A stretch of 64,000 nt of DNA from SXOA01 sp046593355 (GTDB taxonomy: Bacteria; Planctomycetota; Planctomycetia; Pirellulales; Pirellulaceae). The stretch spans positions 1 to 64,000 of the forward strand of contig JBKJNY010000223.1 in NCBI GenBank assembly GCA_046593355.1, read 5' to 3'. Shown here piece after piece: positions 9,085-18,089 of this stretch. The position numbers and the translations under genes are program-made. Positions within the stretch are counted from its first letter, which is position 1. Each line of letters begins with the position of its first letter. The notes beneath the pieces are model-generated. The model was given only the letters and a program-made list of their open reading frames with translations. It did not search any database and was not told the DNA's origin.

Positions 9085-10353
9085 TTATGCATTCCGGCCG
9101 GCCAGAACCCCGGTGCTAAACGCTGCCTGGAAGTTGTAGCCGCCGATGGGGCCGTCCAGATCGAGGATTTCCCCGGCGAAGTACAAACCTGGCACGAGCT
9201 TGCTTTGCATCGTGCGGGAATCAACCTCGCTGAGCGAAACACCGCCCGCGGTGACCTCAGCCTTCGCAAACCCGCGGGTGCCGCTGACGGGAATGACCGT
9301 TTGCTTGATAGCGGCGACCAGGCGGCCCCGCTCCCTTTTTGGCAGTTCGGCGGCCCGGAGCTCGGGGTTCAGGCCGCATTGTGCGAGTAGCGCCTCGGCG
9401 AGGCGGCGGGGAACATAATTGGCAAGCAGCCCCACCACTTGTTTCTTTCCTTCCGCAGCCGCTTCTTGCTGGAGTTGCTCCTCCAACTCCGGCGATTTAG
9501 TACCCGGCAGGAAGTCGCAGACGAGCGCCAGCTCGCGCGGATTGGGATAAGCGGTCACGGCCCGGCTGACGTCGAGAATCACGGGTCCGGAGAGGCCGAA
9601 ATGGGTGAAGAGGAATGAGCCGCGGGCGGAGGCCAGGGAATTACGAATAGGGATTTGAGATTTGAAATTTGAGATTTCAGATGGAGGAGAGGGCGGAACA
9701 ACGGCAACCTGAACGTCGGGAATCGTCAGCCCCGTCAGCGACTTCACCCAAGTTTCATCCGTGGTAATGGGAACGAGCGCGGGGCGGGGCGGAATGATCG
9801 TGTGCCCAAAGGCGGCAGCCCAGGCATAGCCGTCCCCCGTCGTCCCGCTGCCGGGATAGGATTTCCCGCCGACGGTAATCAGCAGGGAATCGCAGGTCAG
9901 GTTGCGCGCGCGAGTGTGTACCAGAAACTTGTCGTCCACGCGCGAGCAGCTTGTTGTCGGTTCGTCCAGCGACAACTCAGCGCCGCTGCGCTCCAAACGA
10001 CGGACAAGGGCCGCCAGAACATCAGTAGCCTTGTTGCTGACGGGAAATATTTTGCCGGTCTCTTCGACCTTGGTGGGCACGCCCTCCTCTTCAAACAGGC
10101 GCACCAGCTCAGACGGCGAGAGAGCCGCGAGTGCGGAGTGCAGGAAGTTCCCCTGCCCACCATAGGCTTTGACGATACCCCATTTGTCGGTGGCGTGCGT
10201 GAGGTTGCAGCGCGTCCCTCCCGACATCAGAATTTTGATCCCCGGCCGCTTGTTCTTTTCCAGCAGCAGCGTCCGCCTTCCCCGCGAAGCAGCTTCCGCG
10301 GCAGCCACCAGGCCGGCTGCGCCTGCGCCGATGACGAGGACGTCGTAGTGCAT
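9085..10353 (-). CDS. HI0933/BaiN-family FAD-dependent oxidoreductase
   Basis: A 422-residue flavoprotein. The N-terminal dinucleotide-binding motif is VLVIGAGAAGLVAAAEAASRG, followed by the family signature KILMSGGTRCNLTHA. A second FAD contact is near the C-terminus (PGLYFAGEILDLDGPIGGYN, with the closing AFSTGVLAGRNA). The family reduces varied or unknown substrates. ATG at 10353 overlaps the stop of the upstream small gene (TGATG), so the genes are coupled; the TTG one codon earlier is less likely. The middle contains SPPSEISNFKSQIPIRNS, encoded by an AT-rich stretch (9650-9690) that resembles the dispersed GATTTGAGATTT repeat and may be a repeat-derived insert. Confidence 0.9.
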   Translation of the reverse strand: MHYDVLVIGAGAAGLVAAAEAASRGRRTLLLEKNKRPGIKILMSGGTRCNLTHATDKWGIVKAYGGQGNFLHSALAALSPSELVRLFEEEGVPTKVEETGKIFPVSNKATDVLAALVRRLERSGAELSLDEPTTSCSRVDDKFLVHTRARNLTCDSLLITVGGKSYPGSGTTGDGYAWAAAFGHTIIPPRPALVPITTDETWVKSLTGLTIPDVQVAVVPPSPPSEISNFKSQIPIRNSLASARGSFLFTHFGLSGPVILDVSRAVTAYPNPRELALVCDFLPGTKSPELEEQLQQEAAAEGKKQVVGLLANYVPRRLAEALLAQCGLNPELRAAELPKRERGRLVAAIKQTVIPVSGTRGFAKAEVTAGGVSLSEVDSRTMQSKLVPGLYFAGEILDLDGPIGGYNFQAAFSTGVLAGRNA

Positions 10354-10553
10354 CAAAGCCAGAACGAGAGCACAAACAGAGCCGCGAAGATGACCCCCAT
10401 GAACGTCAACATCCAGACCACGGTTTTCCAGGCGTGATGCAGAATCGGGCCCAGCAGCTCATGGCGCGTCGCGCCATACACCAGGCTCACCGCCAGGATC
10501 AGCGGCACCAGGTGCCATAGCTGCGAGTTCAAAATACCGGCAAACAAAACCAT
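10353..10553 (-). CDS. Small two-helix membrane protein
   Basis: A 66-residue protein with two hydrophobic segments (about 9-26, LVPLILAVSLVYGA, and 41-64, TVVWMLTFMGVIFAALFVLSF). No family is recognised. ATG at 10553 is favoured because GGAGAG lies 6-8 nt upstream. The stop overlaps the ATG of the flavoprotein gene by one nucleotide, which argues that it is a real operon member rather than a chance frame. Confidence 0.75.
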   Translation of the reverse strand: MVLFAGILNSQLWHLVPLILAVSLVYGATRHELLGPILHHAWKTVVWMLTFMGVIFAALFVLSFWL

Positions 10554-10578
10554 GAGTGCTCTCCGCAAATCACCCTGA

Positions 10579-10650
10579 TAGTAGTCCGCTCACTCCGTGA
10601 GCGCTGCCTCCAATTCAATACTGGCCGGCACACGGAGTGTGCCGGCTACT
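10579..10650. repeat. Composite REPIN-like element
   Basis: Two hairpins in a row: AGTCCGCTCACTCCGTGAGCG (around 10583-10603) and GCCGGCACACGGAGTGTGCCGGC (around 10624-10646). The same two units in inverted order are at 22268-22323. The element runs into the adjacent gene and supplies its TAG stop (10646-10648). Confidence 0.85.
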
Positions 10651-11248
10651 TACCGTCCTTATCGTCTTTAGACTTGCCGCCTTTGGACTTGTCCTCCGTC
10701 GGCTCGCTGAACGCCGGACCGGCCGCGGCATCATAAATGGCCAGCCAATTAAGCAGGCCGGCAATGACCGTGTAGAGCAGCGCCAGGTCGTAGCGCGTGC
10801 CCAAATCTTTGTTCCATTTGCTGAGCTCCTTGCGGTTTTCCGGCGAAGCCATCCAAGTGCCGAACTTTGGCGGGACACCCGGCTTGTCCCCCAACCATTG
10901 CAACACGGCGGGACTTGCCGGGAGGCCGACGCCGATTTGCATGGCGAACGGCCAGCGGCTGAGCTTGCCTTGAATGCCGGGATAGGCCTCCGCCTTGTCA
11001 CGGAACTGCGCGGCGTAAACGACCTTTCCTTCCCCCAACACCAGGCCGAAGAAGAAGATCCCCAGAATGCAGACCATGAACAGCATCCCCTTGGCATAAC
11101 GCCGCTGGTAGAGGTGCCCCGCCCCCGGCCAAATCCAGGCCAATAGGCCGGCAATCAGCGGGTCGCGGAGGTCAATCTCAATGCCGTCCGGTGTGGGGCG
11201 GATGGTCCCCTTGGGTTTGTCGGCGGGTTTGTCGCGGCGATCGATCAT
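10646..11248 (-). CDS. DUF6677-like membrane protein
   Basis: A 200-residue protein matching the planctomycete DUF6677 pattern: a polar N-terminus, then DLRDPLIAGLLAWIWPGAGHLYQRRYAKGMLFMVCILGIFFFGLVLGEG, with two membrane helices, and a later helix (LALLYTVIAGLLNWLAIYDA). The C-terminus is charged (EDKSKGGKSKDDKDGK). The role is unknown. The frame extends to 11434, but the conserved region starts after MIDRRDKPADKPKG and ATG 11248 is taken. The last codons and the stop lie in a REPIN-like repeat, so the C-terminal tail may have been altered by repeat insertion. Confidence 0.8.
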   Translation of the reverse strand: MIDRRDKPADKPKGTIRPTPDGIEIDLRDPLIAGLLAWIWPGAGHLYQRRYAKGMLFMVCILGIFFFGLVLGEGKVVYAAQFRDKAEAYPGIQGKLSRWPFAMQIGVGLPASPAVLQWLGDKPGVPPKFGTWMASPENRKELSKWNKDLGTRYDLALLYTVIAGLLNWLAIYDAAAGPAFSEPTEDKSKGGKSKDDKDGK

Positions 11249-11515
11249 AAGTACGTCGGTGGCAAACGGGAAAACGCCTATTCTAGCCGCCCCGCCCAGC
11301 CGGAACAGGCCAATAGCCCACCGGCGGGACAATCTGGTATTCGTCAAGGAGATACGGTTCTTTGGAGTGCCGTTCAACCGTGGAACCGCCGACGCGCTAA
11401 AGCTCCGGATTGTGGTTGTTCCCGTTTGGTCCACGGGCCGGCGTGAAAATCACCTGCCGAGACGCTATCATGCAAGGCGTTCAGCGAATCGTGCAAATTG
11501 GGGCAATGACCGACC

Positions 11516-12331
11516 ATGAGAATTACCGCTCTCCATCTGATGGTAGTGACCGGTATTGCACTTTTTTGGCTATCGGGCTGCGGAGGCGAAAACGGCGAAC
11601 CGCCGTCCGCCCGCGTCCAAGATGCGGAAAGTGACGCGGAGACTCCGGGGAGCGAGATCAAGCATTACGACATCGCCGACCTTCCTCCCGTGGATGAGCC
11701 GCTGCAGCGTCCGCTGGATGGGGGCCGACTGGCGATTTGCCCTCCGGCGGACTGGGGATTTTTCAGCCAGGCGCACTACCTGGTGGTTTTTGCGAAGGGA
11801 AAGGTCAGTGAGCTGCCGCGGATGACCGTGGCGGCAATCGATTCGCCCTATGGGTCGGAGGACACGACCGAGGACAACGCCCAAGCTCTCACCAAGAACA
11901 TTCAGCAGAAGCTGGCAAAAGATAAAAAGAACATCCGCGAAAAGCCAAAACCGGTCATCCTCGCGGGCAGAGTCTGGGTCCGCCATGTGCGGCAGGTTTC
12001 GCAGGGAGGCTCTCCGTGCGCGGTGCAGTCCCTGCAAATGGTGCGCGACGGCCGGCTGTATTCGCTGGAGATGTTTTCCGCGGCGAAAGACGATTCACCC
12101 GCAAGCCTGGCGGCAGCGGTCAGCAAAGACCGGGACACGGCCTATACCGTTGCCGCCAACGCGAAGTTCACCAAGGAGGCGGGAGCTTCGCCGGATGCCC
12201 CCGCGGCAACAGAGGATAAGCCCTCCGAATCCAAGCCAGCCGAGACGACTCCCGCGGAAACAAAGCCCGTCGCTCCTTCCGCGGCCGAAAAACCAGCGGA
12301 GCCGAAGCCCGCGGAGAAGAAAACCGAGTAA
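11516..12331 (+). CDS. Lipoprotein of unknown function
   Basis: A 271-residue protein with a lipoprotein signal peptide; the lipobox LSGC gives Cys21 or 22 as the acylated residue. After a Glu/Asp-rich linker comes a folded domain (about 50-215) with RLAICPPADWGFFSQAHYLVVF and later VRHVRQVSQGG. The tail (about 220-271) is made of KP/AE/TP repeats, a flexible spacer. The domain order suggests a membrane-anchored globular unit in the envelope. No family recognised. It leads a run of four same-strand genes to 13889. Confidence 0.8.
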   Translation: MRITALHLMVVTGIALFWLSGCGGENGEPPSARVQDAESDAETPGSEIKHYDIADLPPVDEPLQRPLDGGRLAICPPADWGFFSQAHYLVVFAKGKVSELPRMTVAAIDSPYGSEDTTEDNAQALTKNIQQKLAKDKKNIREKPKPVILAGRVWVRHVRQVSQGGSPCAVQSLQMVRDGRLYSLEMFSAAKDDSPASLAAAVSKDRDTAYTVAANAKFTKEAGASPDAPAATEDKPSESKPAETTPAETKPVAPSAAEKPAEPKPAEKKTE

Positions 12332-12391
12332 ACTCCTGTCACTCTCGCCCTGTTGGTTGGCCGTGAATTCTCACCCGCTCGCTGGACTCCT

Positions 12392-12595
12392 ATGAACGAC
12401 AAACAAAAGCAGCAGTTGATGGTGGCCCTCGTGGCCTTCAACTTCACGGTCCTGGCTTACGTGACGTACCGATTCGTGACGGCACCGCGAATGGTGATGG
12501 ACGTTTCGACGCTCCTTTACTCCTTGCTGATTGGCGCGGCCATCGGCCTGGTCACCGGCGCTATCGGCTATTTCGTGGGAGGCATGGGGAAGTAG
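12392..12595 (+). CDS. Small membrane protein
   Basis: A 67-residue protein with two membrane helices (about 10-28, VALVAFNFTVLAYVTYRF, and 38-62, LLYSLLIGAAIGLVTGAIGYFVG). ATG at 12392; the downstream DUF1569 gene starts 2 nt after its stop, so they are probably co-translated. No family recognised. Confidence 0.75.
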   Translation: MNDKQKQQLMVALVAFNFTVLAYVTYRFVTAPRMVMDVSTLLYSLLIGAAIGLVTGAIGYFVGGMGK

Positions 12596-12597
12596 CA

Positions 12598-13080
12598 ATG
12601 CCCGTTAACACCGGCAAAGTCACGGGCCGCCGCGCGGTGGCCTATGAATCGCTCGACGACGTCCTGATGGACGCCGAGCTGCTGGTGGCGGCCCCGAATT
12701 TCCAGATGCTGGGGAATTGGACGCTGGGACAAATGCTGGGGCATCTTGCCGCGGGGCTACATATGTCGATTGATGGCGTTGACCATAGGCCGCACTGGTT
12801 TGTCCGTTTGATCGGGCCGCTGATTCTGAAGCGCCGCATCCTCGGGCGGTTTCCTGCGGGCATCAAATTGCCTCGGCCCATGGAAGAAAAGATCGTACCG
12901 CAGATTCCTCTCACCCCCCAAGAAGGCCTGCGCCTCCTGCAAGAGGCCACCAAGCGATTTCGCTCCGACACCAGCCGTAAAGCTCATCCTGTCTTTGGAA
13001 AACTGACCGGCGCCCAGTGGCACCAGCTCCACCTTCGCCATGCCGAGCTCCACATGAGCTTTGCGATTCTAGACTCCTGA
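12598..13080 (+). CDS. DUF1569 (DinB-like) protein
   Basis: A 160-residue protein matching the DUF1569 pattern of DinB-like four-helix proteins: NWTLGQMLGHLAAGLHMSIDG and, near the end, LTGAQWHQLHLRHAELHMSF. In DinB-like proteins three His residues bind a metal; H50, H145/H148-type residues are candidates here. The substrate is unknown. It sits directly behind a small membrane protein gene, sharing a 2-nt gap. Confidence 0.85.
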   Translation: MPVNTGKVTGRRAVAYESLDDVLMDAELLVAAPNFQMLGNWTLGQMLGHLAAGLHMSIDGVDHRPHWFVRLIGPLILKRRILGRFPAGIKLPRPMEEKIVPQIPLTPQEGLRLLQEATKRFRSDTSRKAHPVFGKLTGAQWHQLHLRHAELHMSFAILDS

Positions 13081-13112
13081 ACACTGAACACTGACCCCTA
13101 AACACTGGCCCC

Positions 13113-13889
13113 ATGAAAACCGCCATCGCCATTGCCGCCCATCCGGACGACATCGAATTCCTGATGTCCGGCACCCTGATGCTCCTCCGCGCCAACGGCT
13201 ACGAAATCCATTACTGGAATCTCGCCAACGGCTGCTGCGGGACGACGAAATATGACCGCGCGACCATCGCGGGGATTCGTCGTGAGGAGGCGATGTCCGC
13301 CGCCGCGGCCATCGGAGCGACGTTTCACGAGAGCATCTGCAATGATCTGGAAATCTTCTACGACCAGCCGACGCTGGCAAAGGTGGCCTCGGTCCTCCGC
13401 GAGGTAGCGCCGGAAATCGTGCTCACGCATTCCCCCGCCGACTATATGGAAGACCACACCAACACCTGCCGTCTGGCCGTCACGGCAGCCTTCACCCGCG
13501 GCATGCCCAACTTTCCGGTCGATCCGCCCCGCGCGTCCATCGCCGGCAACGTCACGGTTTATCACGCCCAGCCGTACTCCCACCGCGACCCGCTCGGCCG
13601 CCTCGTCGAGCCCGGTATCGTGGTCGACGTGAGCGACCTGGTCGAGCTGAAGAAAAAGATGCTGAGCAAGCACGCCAGCCAGAAAAAATGGCTCGACGAA
13701 AGCCAGGGACTCAATTCCTATCTCGACTCGATGGCCGCCCTCGACGCCGAGCTGGGCGGCATGTCCACCCTCTTCAAATCCGCCGAAGGCTGGCGCAAGC
13801 ACTTGCACCTCGGCTTCTGCGGCGAACAGGACGACCCGCTGCACGAAGCGCTGAAAGAGCGGGTGCTGATTGCCCAGCGGGGGATTTAG
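13113..13889 (+). CDS. PIG-L family deacetylase
   Basis: A 258-residue zinc-dependent deacetylase of the PIG-L/LmbE family, which removes N-acetyl groups from GlcNAc-type substrates. The metal-binding motif AHPDD is at 9-13 and the third ligand is the His of THSPADYMEDHTNT. The substrate is not indicated by context (in Planctomycetota such enzymes are numerous). The start is ATG 13113, preceded by a repeat-like stretch of AACACTGA units rather than a strong ribosome-binding site. Confidence 0.92.
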   Translation: MKTAIAIAAHPDDIEFLMSGTLMLLRANGYEIHYWNLANGCCGTTKYDRATIAGIRREEAMSAAAAIGATFHESICNDLEIFYDQPTLAKVASVLREVAPEIVLTHSPADYMEDHTNTCRLAVTAAFTRGMPNFPVDPPRASIAGNVTVYHAQPYSHRDPLGRLVEPGIVVDVSDLVELKKKMLSKHASQKKWLDESQGLNSYLDSMAALDAELGGMSTLFKSAEGWRKHLHLGFCGEQDDPLHEALKERVLIAQRGI

Positions 13890-14000
13890 CGACGCTTACG
13901 CACTCGTCCCCTCAAGGCTCCAGTTTGTCGCCGGTGCATTTCCCGCGAGTGCCCGATTTTTATGCAGGCCGAAATCTCCTCACGTGACTCCCTGCCGGTC

Positions 14001-14227
14001 GGCTTTGCCTCAAAACCTCATCTCGGGTACAGAACCTGGTAGTTGGCATCCGCTGCTACCGCAACAGATTGGGCATGCATGTGGGTTTTGAGGCAAAGCC
14101 AAGGTAGGCCGTCTTTCCAAGACGGTCGGGAGACGACATGGCTCCGTCACAGCAGTTTTTTTGCGAAAATATATTGAACAAGAATCAACGATCACTCCTG
14201 ACCGTCTCCGAGAGACGGCCTGCCTTA
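14001..14227. repeat. Two nested REP-like inverted repeats filling 13890-14224
   Basis: Perfect 17-nt arms GGCTTTGCCTCAAAACC (14001-14017) and complement (14086-14102) are followed by an imperfect pair built on GTAGGCCGTCT..AGACGGTC (about 14105-14135 and 14196-14226). The second pair reaches the stop of korB. No gene is visible in 13890-14224. Confidence 0.8.
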
Positions 14228-15253
14228 CCCCACCGTCCACGTTTCGCCGCTGTTGTAGAGGGCGTTGAGATCCCCTTCCCCCTTCTTCTCGCGGGCGGAG
14301 TCGATCTGGCGGTTGAGCTCGACGTCGTACTTGGGGCCGTCCACGTCGCGGAACACGCCGATGGGCTCGGGGAATTCCGGGTGCCGCATGCGGCTGAGGA
14401 GGTAGGCCAGGGTGGGCTCGGGGGCTTTCTCGTCGTGGAAGAGGAGGTCGTCCTCGGTGATCCCTTTGCCCAGCTCGACGACTTCGGGATGGGTGCCGTT
14501 GAGGCGGATGCCCTTGTTCTTCTGCTTGCCGAAGATGAGCGGCTTGCCGTGCTCGAGCTCCAGGACCGTGTCGTGCTTCGTTTCCTTGTCGGTGGCGTAG
14601 TCCCAGCACCCGTCGTTGAAGACGTTGCAGTTTTGGTAAATCTCGACGAAGGCGGTCCCCTTGTGCTCGGCGGCCCGCTTCAGCATCTCGCCCAGGTGCT
14701 TGATGTTCACGTCGATGGCGCGGGCGACGAAGGTGGCCTCGCAGCCGATGGCGACGGAGAGCGGGTTGAGGGGATTATCAATCGCGCCCATCGGCGTGCT
14801 CTTGGTCACTTTGCCCAGTGGCGACGTGGGGGAATACTGCCCCTTGGTCAGGCCGTAGATGCGGTTGTTGAAGAGCAGGATTTTGAGGTCCACGTTGCGG
14901 CGGATGAGGTGCATGAAGTGGTTGCCGCCGATGGACAGGCCGTCGCCGTCGCCGGTGACGACCCAGACCTGCAGATCCTGGCGGGTCGATTTCAGTCCCG
15001 TGGCGAAGGCCGGTGCCCGCCCGTGAATGCTGTGCAGCCCGTACGTGTTCATGTAGTACGGAAAGCGGCTGGAGCAGCCGATGCCGGAGATGAAGACGAC
15101 CTTTTCGCGGGGGACGCCGAGCTGCGGCATCACCTTCTTCATCTGGGCCAGGATGGCATAGTCTCCGCAGCCGGGGCACCAGCGGACATCCTGGTCGGAA
15201 GCAAAATCAGCGGGAGTGAGTGCGGGAGTGAGTAAGGGAAGTTCAGTGGGCAT
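14225..15253 (-). CDS. korB: 2-oxoacid:ferredoxin oxidoreductase subunit beta
   Basis: A 342-residue thiamine-diphosphate-binding subunit of a 2-oxoglutarate- or pyruvate-type ferredoxin oxidoreductase. It decarboxylates a 2-oxoacid to acyl-CoA and passes electrons to ferredoxin. Visible are the Cys pair CPGCG (26-30), GIGCSSRFPYYM, and the ThDP/Mg motif GDGDGLSIGGNH (101-112) ending NN (129-130). It is downstream of korA with a 74-nt gap that holds a dispersed repeat. The frame opens at 15298, but ATG 15253 (MPTELPLLT) precedes the conserved part. The name korB rather than porB rests on the two-subunit layout and general similarity, not on a substrate-specific residue. Confidence 0.9.
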   Translation of the reverse strand: MPTELPLLTPALTPADFASDQDVRWCPGCGDYAILAQMKKVMPQLGVPREKVVFISGIGCSSRFPYYMNTYGLHSIHGRAPAFATGLKSTRQDLQVWVVTGDGDGLSIGGNHFMHLIRRNVDLKILLFNNRIYGLTKGQYSPTSPLGKVTKSTPMGAIDNPLNPLSVAIGCEATFVARAIDVNIKHLGEMLKRAAEHKGTAFVEIYQNCNVFNDGCWDYATDKETKHDTVLELEHGKPLIFGKQKNKGIRLNGTHPEVVELGKGITEDDLLFHDEKAPEPTLAYLLSRMRHPEFPEPIGVFRDVDGPKYDVELNRQIDSAREKKGEGDLNALYNSGETWTVG

Positions 15254-15326
15254 TTTATTGAAGATTGGAGATTGCAGATTTAAGAATTCATTAGACATTA
15301 GTCATTAGGATTTAGTCATTCCCGCT

Positions 15327-17276
15327 TTATCCCCCCGCGTCCTCGCTTCCCGCAATTCCCGCCACCGCGGCAGTCGCGGTCGGCCGTGCGCCGTTGGAAG
15401 ACCCCAAGCCAAGTTGCCCGCGGATGGCGGCGACAACTTCCTGCACGAAAAATGGGCGGCCTTGAATCTTGTTGAGTCCCTGGGCGTCGACGAGGTATTT
15501 GGAGCGGATAAAGAACCGCAGTTGGCCCTTGTTGAGCTCGGGGATGAGCACCTTCTTGTAGCGTTTGAGGATGTCGCCGAGGTTCCGGGGAAACGGGTTG
15601 AGCCACCGCAGGTGGGCATGGGCGACCTTCAGCCCCTGCTCGCGGCACTGGTCAACGGCCGTCTTGCAGGCCCCGTAGGTGCCGCCCCAACTGAGGACGA
15701 GCAGGTCGCCGCTGTCGGGGCCTTCCACTTCCTGCAGTGGGATGAGTTGGGCCACGTTCTCGACCTTTTTGGCCCGCGTGTTGACCATGTGCTCGTGGTT
15801 TTCGGGCTCGTAGTTCACGTTGCCGGTCACGTCCTGCTTTTCCAGGCCGCCGAGGCGGTGCATCAGCCCCTTGATGCCGGGAATGCCCCAGGGGCGGGCC
15901 AGCATCTCGTCCCGCTGGTAGGGCTTGAACTTCTCGCCGTTTTCGCTCGGGCTGGGGTGATGGATGGGGATTTTTTCCAGCTTGTTGTAGTCGGGAATCA
16001 GCCAGGGCTCACTGCCGTTGGCGATGTACCCGTCCGACATGACCATCACCGGCACCATCATGCGGCTGGAGATTCGCCAGGCCTCAATCGCCACGTCGAA
16101 GCAGTCGCCGGGGCTGCGAGCGGCAATGACGGGGAGCGGCGACTCGCCGTTACGGCCGACGATGGCCTGGAACAGGTCGGTCTGCTCGGTCTTCGTGGGC
16201 AGGCCGGTGCTCGGGCCGCCGCGCTGCACGTTGATGATCAGCAGCGGCAGCTCCAGCATGATGGCCAGGCCAATCCCTTCCGTCTTCAGCGCGATGCCGG
16301 GGCCGCTCGATGTAGTGATCCCCATCGCTCCGCCGTAGGCCGCGCCAATTGCCGCGCAGACAGCCGCGATTTCGTCTTCGGCCTGAAAGGTCCGCACACC
16401 GTAGTTTTTGAACTTGGCAAGCTCGTGCAGAATGTCGCTGGCCGGAGTAATCGGATACGCGCCCAGGAACAGCTCCTTGCCGCTCAGCTTGGCAGCGGTC
16501 ATCAGGCCCCACGCCATGGCCGTGTTGCCCATGATGTTCTTGTAATTCCCCGGCGGCAGTTGGGCGGGCTCCACCTTGTAACTGCTGGCGAAGGCTTCGG
16601 TTGTTTCGCCATAGTACCAGCCGGCTTGCAGGGCCTTGGTATTGGCGGCCACAATCTCCGGCTTGGTGGCGAACTTGTCGCGAAGAAAGCGAAGCGTCGC
16701 TTCCATGTCCCGCCCGTACAGCCAGTACACCAGGCCGAGGGCAAAAAAGTTTTTGCAGCGGTCGACCTCCTTGTTTCCCAGGCCGGTGCCCTTCAGGGCC
16801 TCGCGCGTGATTTTCGTCATCTGCACTTTGAAGAGCTGATACTGGTCCTCCAGCACCTGGCTATCCAGCGGATTCACGTCATAGCCCGCCAGGTCCAGGT
16901 CGCCCTTCTGAAAGTTATCGCTGTTGCAGATGAGGATGCCACCTTTCCGCAGGTCGCGGAGGTTCGTCTTGAGCGCGGCCGGGTTCATCACCACCAGCGC
17001 GTCGAGAGCATCGCCCGGCGTGAAGATGTCCTCGCTGGAAAAGTGGACCTGAAATCCGCTGACCCCGGCGAGCGTGCCGCGCGGAGCCCGGATTTCAGCC
17101 GGATAGTCGGGGAAGGTCGCCACGTCGTTCCCCAGGAGCGCCGACGTGCTGGTGAACTGGTCCCCGGTGATTTGCATGCCGTCCCCAGAGTCTCCGCAGA
17201 ATCGGATCGTCGCGCTGGGGACCGCGTTGACGAGCTTGTGATGCGCTACTTCCGGCTCAACCGTGGTGGTGGTCAT
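15327..17276 (-). CDS. korA: 2-oxoacid:ferredoxin oxidoreductase subunit alpha (gamma-alpha fusion)
   Basis: A 649-residue fused subunit. The N-terminal gamma domain (about 22-210) begins RFCGDSGDGMQITGDQF. The alpha (pyrimidine-binding) domain runs from about 230, with GNTAMAWGLMTAAKLSGKELFLGAYPITPASDIL, GITTSSGPGIALKTEGIG and QRGGPSTGLPTKTEQTD. The C-terminal third carries the VLSWGGTYGACKTAVD transketolase-C-like domain. With KorB it forms the catalytic core; no ferredoxin subunit is encoded beside it. ATG 17276 is the only strong start. Confidence 0.92.
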   Translation of the reverse strand: MTTTTVEPEVAHHKLVNAVPSATIRFCGDSGDGMQITGDQFTSTSALLGNDVATFPDYPAEIRAPRGTLAGVSGFQVHFSSEDIFTPGDALDALVVMNPAALKTNLRDLRKGGILICNSDNFQKGDLDLAGYDVNPLDSQVLEDQYQLFKVQMTKITREALKGTGLGNKEVDRCKNFFALGLVYWLYGRDMEATLRFLRDKFATKPEIVAANTKALQAGWYYGETTEAFASSYKVEPAQLPPGNYKNIMGNTAMAWGLMTAAKLSGKELFLGAYPITPASDILHELAKFKNYGVRTFQAEDEIAAVCAAIGAAYGGAMGITTSSGPGIALKTEGIGLAIMLELPLLIINVQRGGPSTGLPTKTEQTDLFQAIVGRNGESPLPVIAARSPGDCFDVAIEAWRISSRMMVPVMVMSDGYIANGSEPWLIPDYNKLEKIPIHHPSPSENGEKFKPYQRDEMLARPWGIPGIKGLMHRLGGLEKQDVTGNVNYEPENHEHMVNTRAKKVENVAQLIPLQEVEGPDSGDLLVLSWGGTYGACKTAVDQCREQGLKVAHAHLRWLNPFPRNLGDILKRYKKVLIPELNKGQLRFFIRSKYLVDAQGLNKIQGRPFFVQEVVAAIRGQLGLGSSNGARPTATAAVAGIAGSEDAGG

Positions 17277-17372
17277 ATCTGGATTCTCCCTCTCCCCTTG
17301 GGAGAGGGTCGGGGTGAGGGTCTAGGGATAGTTTTTATATCGGCGGGCCGCACTTACGCGGCGGAACAAATG

Positions 17373-17429
17373 GTGGGGTAGGCTTCCAGCCTGCCCTGGT
17401 TTTCCGGGCCGGCTGGAAGCCTACCCCAC
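17373..17429. repeat. REP-like inverted repeat
   Basis: Perfect 19-nt arms GTGGGGTAGGCTTCCAGCC (17373-17391) and complement (17411-17429). A single related arm lies just after the helicase gene (near 1588-1613). Upstream, 17281-17322 carries a CCCTCTCCCCTTGGGAGAGGG hairpin of another family. Confidence 0.85.
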
Positions 17430-17530
17430 TAAGCAAGGCAAACGGCTCAATCCGTATCGGTCATTTTGAATAATAACTCTATTTGGAATATACGGCCCAA
17501 AAGGGGGCAAAGTTGTAACGAAAAGGTGGT

Positions 17531-17610
17531 GAAAAAGGGGTCTGGCTCGGAGCTGTATTCGATTTTGATTGAGGATAACGGGCCGCAGCGACGTGCCTGA
17601 CCCCTTTTTC
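17531..17610. repeat. REP-like inverted repeat, AAAGGGGTC family
   Basis: Arms GAAAAAGGGGTC (17531-17542) and GACCCCTTTTTC (17599-17610), with asymmetric inner halves (TGGCTCGGAGC versus ACGTGCCTGA). A second copy is at 24454-24527. The 17277-17624 gap holds three repeat families and no gene. Confidence 0.85.
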
Positions 17611-17624
17611 ACCTGGGCCGAGGC

Positions 17625-18089
17625 TTAACCCCCGTCCCGCTCTCCCATCTTGTGATGCGGGGAAGGGGGTAAAGTGTAAATAATCCTGGGAAAATGCTCG
17701 ACAAGGTAGCGCAGTACGCCGGCCACGCCCACCACGCCGGTCACATGCCCCTGGCCGTCCACAATGGGAACTTGCCGGAACTTGCCGCCGGACATCAGCG
17801 AAATGGCCTTCCCCACGCTATCACCCATCCGCATGGACACCGGCTGATGCACCATCGCGGTCGAAACCGGCACATCCAGGTCGTTGCCGTCGGCCAACTG
17901 CCGCAGCGCGTCCCGCTCCGTGAAAATCCCTTCCAGCTTCCCTTCGCGGCAGACCATCGCCGCGCTAGTCGCGCTCGACTTGAGCACGCGCATGACATGG
18001 CGAATGCTGTCGCTGGGCAGCACGCAGACCGGCTTGGTCGGATGAGCCTGCTCGACCGATTCGGTCTCAAGATGAAGCTGAAAGTCCAC
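17625..18089 (-). CDS. CBS-pair domain protein
   Basis: A 154-residue protein consisting of two CBS motifs (about 18-75, VLPSDSIRHVMRVLKSSATSAAMV, and about 85-140, MVHQPVSMRMGDSVGKAISLM...RQVPIVDGQGHVTGVV). CBS pairs bind adenine nucleotides. There is no fused catalytic domain. A tail PPSPHHKMGERDGG lies within the sequence near a repeat and may be variable. The start is GTG at 18089. No partner is evident nearby. Confidence 0.85.
   Translation of the reverse strand: MDFQLHLETESVEQAHPTKPVCVLPSDSIRHVMRVLKSSATSAAMVCREGKLEGIFTERDALRQLADGNDLDVPVSTAMVHQPVSMRMGDSVGKAISLMSGGKFRQVPIVDGQGHVTGVVGVAGVLRYLVEHFPRIIYTLPPSPHHKMGERDGG

Noticed and set aside
15414..17381. A 655-codon plus-strand frame
   Set aside because: Antisense to korA, with no recognisable domain.
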